A DNA stretch of 64,000 nucleotides from Streptomyces cellulosae (GTDB lineage Bacteria > Actinomycetota > Actinomycetes > Streptomycetales > Streptomycetaceae): NCBI GenBank assembly GCA_014655195.1, contig BNBH01000013.1, forward strand, positions 62,001-126,000. The letters are read 5' to 3'. The position numbers were made by a program, and so were the translations under genes. This document shows positions 58,171-64,000 of this stretch, one piece after another. The number at the start of each line of letters is the position of its first letter. Position 1 is the first letter of the stretch. The notes beneath the pieces were generated by a model. It saw nothing but the letters and a program-made list of their open reading frames with translations. It had not been told where the DNA came from and ran no database searches.

Positions 58171-58713
58171 CTAGTCCTCGAACGTCGCCGTCAGCGCCTG
58201 GGCCAGACCCGGCACCAGGTCCGAGCCGGTGAGCACCTCGGTCGGGGAGTCCTTCTCCCGCAGCCGCAGCGCCGACTCACGGGAGCCGTCGCGCAGCACC
58301 GCGACCGTCATCCGGACCTCCTGACGCTCCGGGTGCTCCGCCACCCACTTGGTGAGGGCGGCCTCGTCCAGGTCCTTCGGAACCTCCGCTTCCGCGGACG
58401 GCGGCAGCATCAGCCGCTCCACGGTGAGCGCGCAGCCGGTGACCGCGTCGGGCCAGGCGATGGTGCCGAGGAACTCGTCGAGGGGTTTGCCGGAGGGAAT
58501 CTCCTCCTGCTCGATCGGGGTGAGGGCGGCGGCCTCCTCACCGCCGTCGAGGCCGAGGCGGTCCGCGAGGGAGGGCTGTTCCGCCCGGAGCCGGGCAGTG
58601 TCTACGAGGGCGAACAGGCGGGCGGGCTGGTCCCAGCCCAGTCCGGACACGTACTCGTCGATCTCGAGCACGGCCCGGGTGAGGGGGTTCGCGGCCATGG
58701 GTGTGTTGGACAT
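58171..58713 (-). CDS. PPA1309 family protein
   Basis: The 180-residue protein matches the PPA1309 family: an N-terminal helix (PLTRAVLEIDEYVSGLGWDQ, with the final residue next), then LFALVDTARL and a WPDAVTGCALTVERL core. It is cytoplasmic and of unknown function, confined to actinobacteria. ATG 58713 has GAGAGG 9 nt upstream; GTG 58719 is less well spaced. It converges on the PDZ protease with a 9-bp gap and diverges from the UPF0182 gene, as in many actinobacteria. Confidence 0.85.
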   Translation of the reverse strand: MSNTPMAANPLTRAVLEIDEYVSGLGWDQPARLFALVDTARLRAEQPSLADRLGLDGGEEAAALTPIEQEEIPSGKPLDEFLGTIAWPDAVTGCALTVERLMLPPSAEAEVPKDLDEAALTKWVAEHPERQEVRMTVAVLRDGSRESALRLREKDSPTEVLTGSDLVPGLAQALTATFED

Positions 58714-58746
58714 GGTCACAATCCTCTCTCGTTCCTGGCCGGAATC

Positions 58747-58773
58747 GGGAACCGAGTAAAGCGTGAGTAAGTT
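58747..58773 (+). promoter_or_regulatory. Candidate ECF-type promoter of the UPF0182 gene
   Basis: GGGAAC (58747-58752), 18 nt, then GTT (58771-58773). This resembles sigma-R/ECF promoters with C for T in the last -35 base. It lies about 93 nt before the start at 58866. Confidence 0.45.
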
Positions 58774-58865
58774 GCATAGGGTGTGGGCCCGCGATCACGG
58801 GGGACCACGACGGTCCGTGAAGACGCGGGCTCGACGAATCAACAGCGAACTTCGAGGTGCCTACC

Positions 58866-61814
58866 TTGGCTTTCCAGATGCCGGACCGCGGCGGAGGCCC
58901 GACGGGGCCACGGATCAGAGTGGGCCGGCCGTCCCGACGGGTCCGGACCCTGCTCATGACACTGGGCGTCCTTGCCGTCCTCGGCATGGTGTTCACCATG
59001 TTCGCGGGGTTCTGGACCGACTGGCTGTGGTACCGGTCGGTGGACTACTCGTCGGTGTTCACGACGACCCTGTCGACCAAGATCGGGCTGTTCTTCGTCT
59101 TCGGCCTGCTCATGGCGGTCTCGGTCGGCTTCAACATCTGGCTGGCGCACCGCCTGCGGCCCCCGCTGAGCGCCATGTCGATGGAGCAGCAGAACCTCGA
59201 CCGGTACCGGATGGGGATCGCGCCCTACAAGAAGTGGCTGCTGCTCGGCATCACCGCGCTGGTCGGCCTGATCGCGGGCGCCTCGGCCTCCAGCCAGTGG
59301 CGTACGTGGCTGATGTGGGTCAACGGCGTGTCCTTCGGGGAGAAGGACCCGCAGTTCAACCTCGACGTCTCCTTCTACGCCTTCGACCTGCCCTGGTACC
59401 GGTTCCTGCTGGGCTTCGGTTTCGCCGCCGCCATCCTGGGCCTGATCGCCGCCGCGCTCACGCACTACCTGTACGGCGGGCTGCGCATCACCAGCCCGGG
59501 CGCGCGCGCCACGGCCGCCGCCACCGGGCACCTGTCGGTGCTGCTCGGCATCTTCGTCGCGCTGAAGGCGGTCGCGTACTGGCTCGACCGGTACGGACTG
59601 GCCGTGAAGTCCAGCGACTTCAAGGCCACGGACAGCTGGACGGGTCTGCGCTACGTCGACGCGAACGCCTATCTGCCCGCGAAGACCATCCTGTTCTGCA
59701 TCGCCGTGATCTGCGCGCTGCTGTTCTTCGCCACCCTGTGGCGGCGCACCTGGCAGCTGCCGGTCATCGGCTTCGGCCTGATGGTGCTGTCGGCGATCCT
59801 CATCGGCGGCCTGTACCCGGCGATCGTGCAGAAGTTCCAGGTCCAGCCCAACGAGCAGGCCAAGGAAGCGCCGTACGTCGAGAAGAACCTCGCGGCCACG
59901 CGTGAGGCCTACGGCATCGACGACTCCCAGGTCACCGAGTACCCGGGCATCGCCGAGACCAAGGACCAGGCGAAGCTGCGGGACGACGTCACGGACGCGG
60001 CCAGCATCCGCATCATGGACCCGAACATCGTCTCGCCGACGTTCCAGCAGCTCCAGCAGATCAGGAACTACTACGCGTTCCCGACCAACCTGGACGTCGA
60101 CCGCTACGCCAAGGACGGCAAGGAGCAGGACACCGTCATCGGCCTGCGCGAGCTGAACTACGCGGGCATCCCCAAGCGGAACTGGATCAACGACCACTTC
60201 CGCTACACCCACGGCTACGGCGTCGTCGCCGCCGAGGGCACCACCGCCGACTCCGGCGGACGCCCCGCGTTCACCGAGTCCGACCTGCCCTCCAAGGGCG
60301 ACCTCGGCACGTACGAGCAGCGCGTCTACTACGGCGAGCGGACGACCACGTACTCCATCGTCGGCGGTCCCCAGAAGGAGATCGACTACTCCGACGACAG
60401 CGGCGAGAAGACGTACAGCTACAAGGGCGACAGCGGCGTCAACCTCGAGAACCCGGTGAACCGGGCCGCCTACGCGGTCGCGTTCGGCGAGCCGCAGATC
60501 CTCTACTCCGGCGCCATCGGAGAGGGTTCGCGGATCCTGTACAACCGCACGCCCAAGGAGCGCGTCGAGGCGATCGCGCCCTGGCTGACCATCGACGGCG
60601 ACGCCTACCCGGCGGTCGTCGGCGGCCGGATCCAGTGGATCGTCGACGCCTACACGACCACCAACGGCTACCCGTACGCGTCCCGCACGACGCTCGGCGA
60701 CACCACGGCCGACTCGCTGACCGCCACCAACGACCAGCGCGCGGTGGTGGCCCAGCAGAACCAGGTCAACTACATCCGCAACTCGGTGAAGGCGACCGTC
60801 GACGCGTACAGCGGCGAGGTCAAGCTCTACCAGTGGGACACCCAGGACCCCGTCCTGAAGACGTGGATGAAGGCGTTCCCGGACACCGTGCAGCCGCGGA
60901 GCGAGATCTCCCAGGACCTGATGGCCCATCTGCGGTACCCGCAGGACCTGTTCAAGGTCCAGCGCGAACTGCTCACCCGCTACCACGTGAAGGACGCCAA
61001 CACGTTCCTCTCCGGCAGCGAGGTCTGGCAGGTGCCGGACGACCCGACGAACAAGACGGGCGACGCGGTCCCGCCGTACTACCTGAGCATGAAGATGCCC
61101 GACCAGAACGAGCAGGTCTTCTCGCTCACCACGACGTTCACACCGAACGGCCGTGACAACCTGAGCGCGTTCATGGCGGTCAACGCCGATCCGGGCACCC
61201 AGGACTACGGCAAGATCAGAATCCTGAAACTGCCGACCAGCACCACGGTCTCCGGACCCAAGCAGGTGCAGAGCCAGTTCAACTCCCAGCAGGACATCGC
61301 CGAGACGATCAGGCTGCTGCGAGGCGGCGACTCCGAGGTCGAGTACGGCAACCTGCTGACCGTCCCGCTGGACGGCGGACTGCTCTACGTCGAGCCGGTC
61401 TACGTACGCGGTGGTGGACTCAAGTACCCGCTGCTGCGCAAGGTGTTGGTGACCTACGGAGGCCAGACGGCGTTCGAGGACACGCTGGAGCAGGCGCTCG
61501 ACAAGGTCTTCGGCGGCGAGGGCACACCGGTCGAACCGCCGGCCGACGACGGCACCGAGGAGGACGAGGGCACCACGCCCCCGCCGAGCACGGAGCAGCC
61601 CTCGACGGTCCAGGAGGCCCTGGAGGACGCGCAGAAGGCCTTCGAGGCCGGCCAGGAAGCCCTGAAGAACAACGACTGGGAGGCCTACGGCCGGGCGCAG
61701 AAGGACCTCGAGGAGGCGCTGCGCAAGGCCGAGGAGGCGCAGGCCGGCGGAGCCGGCGGCGCGCGGAGCAGCCCGCGCGCGGCACCGAGCGCGAGCCCAG
61801 GCTCGAACAGCTGA
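58866..61814 (+). CDS. UPF0182 family large membrane protein
   Basis: The 982-residue protein belongs to UPF0182. It has about seven N-terminal membrane helices (residues 25-335), a large extracytoplasmic domain (about 340-870: PNIVSPTFQQLQQIRNYYAF, LNYAGIPKRNWINDHFRYTH-like strands), and an acidic Gln/Glu coiled tail (about 905-982). The helices include the conserved SFYAFDLPWYRFLLGF. Function is unknown; a role in envelope biogenesis is often guessed. TTG 58866 has GAGGTG 6 nt upstream, while GTG 58857 lacks a spaced site. Rv3193c is the mycobacterial homologue. A possible ECF promoter precedes it. Confidence 0.88.
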   Translation: MAFQMPDRGGGPTGPRIRVGRPSRRVRTLLMTLGVLAVLGMVFTMFAGFWTDWLWYRSVDYSSVFTTTLSTKIGLFFVFGLLMAVSVGFNIWLAHRLRPPLSAMSMEQQNLDRYRMGIAPYKKWLLLGITALVGLIAGASASSQWRTWLMWVNGVSFGEKDPQFNLDVSFYAFDLPWYRFLLGFGFAAAILGLIAAALTHYLYGGLRITSPGARATAAATGHLSVLLGIFVALKAVAYWLDRYGLAVKSSDFKATDSWTGLRYVDANAYLPAKTILFCIAVICALLFFATLWRRTWQLPVIGFGLMVLSAILIGGLYPAIVQKFQVQPNEQAKEAPYVEKNLAATREAYGIDDSQVTEYPGIAETKDQAKLRDDVTDAASIRIMDPNIVSPTFQQLQQIRNYYAFPTNLDVDRYAKDGKEQDTVIGLRELNYAGIPKRNWINDHFRYTHGYGVVAAEGTTADSGGRPAFTESDLPSKGDLGTYEQRVYYGERTTTYSIVGGPQKEIDYSDDSGEKTYSYKGDSGVNLENPVNRAAYAVAFGEPQILYSGAIGEGSRILYNRTPKERVEAIAPWLTIDGDAYPAVVGGRIQWIVDAYTTTNGYPYASRTTLGDTTADSLTATNDQRAVVAQQNQVNYIRNSVKATVDAYSGEVKLYQWDTQDPVLKTWMKAFPDTVQPRSEISQDLMAHLRYPQDLFKVQRELLTRYHVKDANTFLSGSEVWQVPDDPTNKTGDAVPPYYLSMKMPDQNEQVFSLTTTFTPNGRDNLSAFMAVNADPGTQDYGKIRILKLPTSTTVSGPKQVQSQFNSQQDIAETIRLLRGGDSEVEYGNLLTVPLDGGLLYVEPVYVRGGGLKYPLLRKVLVTYGGQTAFEDTLEQALDKVFGGEGTPVEPPADDGTEEDEGTTPPPSTEQPSTVQEALEDAQKAFEAGQEALKNNDWEAYGRAQKDLEEALRKAEEAQAGGAGGARSSPRAAPSASPGSNS

Positions 61815-61837
61815 TCCGAAGGCCTGGTCATAGGCCC

Positions 61838-61878
61838 ACCCCGCGCCGTGCTACGGTTGCAACACAACGGCGCGGGGT
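61838..61878. promoter_or_regulatory. 12-bp inverted repeat across the tRNA promoter
   Basis: ACCCCGCGCCGT (61838-61849) is the exact reverse complement of ACGGCGCGGGGT (61867-61878), which includes the tRNA 5' end. A TACGGT hexamer at 61852-61857 lies in the 17-nt spacer, so the upstream arm is probably not transcribed and the symmetry exists in the DNA. Confidence 0.55.
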
Positions 61879-61944
61879 GGAGCAGCTCGGTAGCTCGCTG
61901 GGCTCATAACCCAGAGGTCGCAGGTTCAAATCCTGTCCCCGCTA
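61871..61944 (+). tRNA. Initiator tRNA-fMet (CAT)
   Basis: The 74-nt gene folds as a cloverleaf. The anticodon loop CTCATAA (61903-61909) sits on a CTGGG/CCCAG stem whose three consecutive G:C pairs mark an initiator. The first acceptor pair is mismatched (C1 with T72), another initiator hallmark. The T-loop is TTCAAAT. CCA is not encoded. It supplies the fMet tRNA for translation starts. Confidence 0.93.
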
Positions 61945-61967
61945 CTGACGTCGCGACAGCGACACCG

Positions 61968-62003
61968 AAGGCCCGGATTCCCAAGGGAATCCGGGCCTTT
62001 GTG
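61968..62003 (+). terminator. Terminator after tRNA-fMet
   Basis: A 15-base inverted repeat (61968-61982 with 61985-61999) closed by a tight loop, followed by TGTGG. Confidence 0.75.
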
Positions 62004-62164
62004 GTGGGCGAACGCATGTGCCCGGCTTCTCGACGGCCCTGCCGCCGACGGGAGTTGGGCGATCTGTGTTTGACTTGTCTCTCTGTGGGCATGTCGACAA
62101 AACGCTGTAGTGACCTCACTGACTGCGGTATACCAGGTGTACCCAGGTTGCAGGTGGTGCGACG

Positions 62165-63982
62165 ATGGATGTTATGGGGGACAAGGCAACTCTGTTCGAG
62201 TCAGGGCGTTTTGTGCAGTCCTCCCCCCGGGAGGAGCATCCCCACGACGCTGGGGAGGCGGCCGACGAGGCGGCGGAGGAGCTGCGCCGCCGGCTCGCCG
62301 CAGAGGCCGGCGACGTCGAGGCGATGAGCGTCCTCGGCGCCATGCTGCTGCGCCGCGGTGATCTCGACGGTGCCGAACCCCATCTCCGTGCCGCCACCGC
62401 CGCGGGCGACCGCGCCGCCGCCAACAACCTGGGCGTCCTGCTGCACCAGCGGGGCTACCCGGACGAGGCCGCAGGCTGGTGGCGGATCGCCGCCGTCGCC
62501 GGTTCCACGGCCGCCGCCCACGCGCTCGGCCGCCACCACCGCGAGCGCGGCGACGAACCCGCCGCCGAGTACTGGCTGCGCCAGTCCGCCGAGCAGGGCC
62601 ACACCCTCGGCGCCTACGCCCTCGCCGACCTCCTGGAGCACCGGGGGGACACGGAGGGCGCCGAGCGCTGGATGCGGGCCGCCGCGGAGCGCGGGCACCG
62701 CGAGGGCGCCTACCGGCTCGCCCGCGCCCTGGACCGCAAGGCCGCCCGCGCCTCCGGAGACGAGGGCACGGCGCTGGTCGAGGAGGCCGAGCAGTGGTAC
62801 CGGCAGTCCGCCGCGCGCGGACACCGCCGGGCCGCCCTCCACCTGGGCACGATCCTGGAGAAGCGCGGCGAGCTGAAGGAGGCCGGGCGCTGGTACCTGA
62901 CCTCCGCCAAGGACGGCGAGCCGCGCGCCGCGTGCGCGCTGGGCTTCCTGCTGCGCGACGCCGGTGACACCGAGAACGCCGCCGTGTGGTGGCTGCGCGC
63001 CGCCCAGGACGGCGACGGCAACGCCGCCAACGCGCTGGGCGCGCTGCACGCCGAGCGGGGCGAGACGCAGACCGCCGAGCGCTGGTACCGGGCCGCCATG
63101 GACGCCGGCGACATCAACGGCGCGTACAACCTCGGTCTGCTCTGCGCCGACCAGGGGCGCACCACCCAGGCCGAGCAGTGGTACCGCCGCGCCGCCTACG
63201 CCGGACACCGCGAGGCGGCGAACGCGCTGGCGATCCTGTTGCTGCGGGCGGGCGACGAGACCGGCGCGGAGCCGTGGTTCTCCAAGGCCGCGGAGGCCGG
63301 CAGCGTCGACGCCGCGTTCAACCTCGGCATCCTGCACGCCGGCCGGGGCGAGGACCGGGCCGCGCTGGGCTGGTACGAGCGGGCGGCGGCCGCCGGGCAC
63401 ACCGAGGCGGCGCTCCAGGTCGGCATGGCGCGGCTGCGGGACGGCGAGGAGGGCGAGGCCGAGCGGTTCCTGCGGTGCGCGGCGGGCGGCGGCAGCGCCG
63501 AGGCCGCGTACCGGCTGGCGACCGTGCTGGACGCCCGCAGGCCGCCGGAGCCCGCGCACGAGCTGGGGGAGCCGGTGCACCGGCGCAGCGAATGCGAGGA
63601 GTGGTACGAGCGGGCCGCGTCCCAGGGACACCGGCGCGCCCAGGTGCGGGTCGGCATGCTGGCCGCGGCGCGGGGCGACGTCGTCGAGGCGGCCCGGTGG
63701 TATCGGGAGGCCGCGGAGGCCGGGTCGCGCAACGGGGCGTTCAACCTGGGGCTGCTGCTGGCGCGGGAGGGGAGCGAGCCGGAGGCGGCGGTGTGGTGGA
63801 CGCGGGCGGCGGACGCGGGGCACGGGCGTGCGGCGTTGCGGCTGGCGCTGGTGTACGCGCGGCGGGGTGAGCTGGCGGAGGGGCAGCGGTGGGCCGACCG
63901 GGCGGCGGAGCTGGGGCCTCCGGCGGTTACGGAGAGGGCTACGCGGTTGCGGGACGCGCTCCGTGAAGAGCTGTCCGCGTGA
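62165..63982 (+). CDS. Sel1/TPR-repeat protein
   Basis: The 605-residue protein is nearly all Sel1-like/TPR repeats of about 36 residues, more than a dozen, with motifs such as AEQWYRRAAYAGHREAANALA and AAVWWLRAAQDGDGNAANALG separated by short turns. Such solenoids are protein-interaction scaffolds in the cytoplasm. ATG 62165 follows AGGTGG by 7 nt; an internal ATG at 62174 is an alternative. Two near-repeats, TATACCAGG and TGTACCCAGG, lie 20-35 bp upstream. The partner is unknown. Confidence 0.8.
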   Translation: MDVMGDKATLFESGRFVQSSPREEHPHDAGEAADEAAEELRRRLAAEAGDVEAMSVLGAMLLRRGDLDGAEPHLRAATAAGDRAAANNLGVLLHQRGYPDEAAGWWRIAAVAGSTAAAHALGRHHRERGDEPAAEYWLRQSAEQGHTLGAYALADLLEHRGDTEGAERWMRAAAERGHREGAYRLARALDRKAARASGDEGTALVEEAEQWYRQSAARGHRRAALHLGTILEKRGELKEAGRWYLTSAKDGEPRAACALGFLLRDAGDTENAAVWWLRAAQDGDGNAANALGALHAERGETQTAERWYRAAMDAGDINGAYNLGLLCADQGRTTQAEQWYRRAAYAGHREAANALAILLLRAGDETGAEPWFSKAAEAGSVDAAFNLGILHAGRGEDRAALGWYERAAAAGHTEAALQVGMARLRDGEEGEAERFLRCAAGGGSAEAAYRLATVLDARRPPEPAHELGEPVHRRSECEEWYERAASQGHRRAQVRVGMLAAARGDVVEAARWYREAAEAGSRNGAFNLGLLLAREGSEPEAAVWWTRAADAGHGRAALRLALVYARRGELAEGQRWADRAAELGPPAVTERATRLRDALREELSA

Positions 63983-64000
63983 GTCTGTGCGGGCGTGCGG

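Noticed and set aside
61871..64000. Integration of a mobile element at the tRNA-fMet gene
   Set aside because: No integrase, excisionase or duplicated tRNA 3' end is visible; an ordinary terminator and a Sel1/TPR gene follow.

Overview
The window is a piece of a Streptomyces-type actinobacterial chromosome. It is about 72% G+C by eye, uses GTG/TTG/CTG starts freely, has many ATGA/GTGA stop-start overlaps, and carries an antibiotic-responsive WhiB-family regulator (wblC/whiB7), two good sigma-R type promoters, a mycoredoxin and PPA1309/UPF0182-type actinobacterial families. I see no phage, insertion sequence, CRISPR array or polyketide/NRPS genes.

Layout. 1-2 kb: the end of a MarC membrane protein, a small conserved protein and a NYN-domain nuclease-like protein. 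2-7.6 kb: a likely catabolic locus in which a double-domain Lrp/AsnC regulator and an amidohydrolase face an FAD monooxygenase and an NCS1 permease. 7.6-9 kb: a frameshifted lipoprotein and a hydrolase. 9.1-18.4 kb: a DEAD-box RNA helicase, a ferritin-like protein, a 680-bp gene-free tract of hairpin-rich repeats, a small membrane protein, DUF3107, TetR, a small acidic protein, a hydrolase and a DUF3152 protein. 18.6-23.4 kb: a compact exopolysaccharide-like operon (PelF-like glycosyltransferase, polytopic membrane protein, sugar epimerase, spherulin-4 type hydrolase). 23.5-30.8 kb: MoeZ, two lipoprotein exopeptidases and a kinase/flippase fusion. 31-45.8 kb: a genome-maintenance and stress block (alkyltransferase-like protein, AdnA/AdnB-like helicase-nucleases, M20 peptidase, NudC, mycoredoxin, UvrD2, WblC with a long attenuator leader, two small proteins). 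45.8-49.3 kb: an ABC1-type kinase, a ThiF-like protein and a YgjP-like metallopeptidase. 49.5-52.7 kb: a TerD-AIM24 fusion plus two AIM24 proteins. 52.8-61.8 kb: Nudix, zincin_2, SDR, MoaE, a small membrane protein, a PDZ/Lon-like protease, PPA1309 and UPF0182. 61.9-64 kb: initiator tRNA-fMet and a Sel1/TPR protein.

From memory, the backbone from the DEAD-box helicase to UPF0182 follows the Mycobacterium tuberculosis order Rv3211 down to Rv3193c (RhlE, ferritin-like, DUF3107, TetR, DUF3152, MoeZ, ATL, AdnA, AdnB, NudC, Mrx1, UvrD2, WhiB7, ABC1 kinase, PDZ protease, UPF0182). The exopolysaccharide operon, the exopeptidases, the kinase/flippase, the M20 peptidase and the TerD/AIM24 operon look like insertions into that backbone.

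Regulatory signals are unusually readable. Sigma-R type promoters (GGAAT-N18-GTT) precede moeZ and the mycoredoxin gene. wblC has an AT-rich box abutting its -35, two tandem upstream ORFs and an intrinsic terminator. At least seven genes have a TAnnnT hexamer ending 6-7 nt before the start codon, as expected for leaderless mRNAs.
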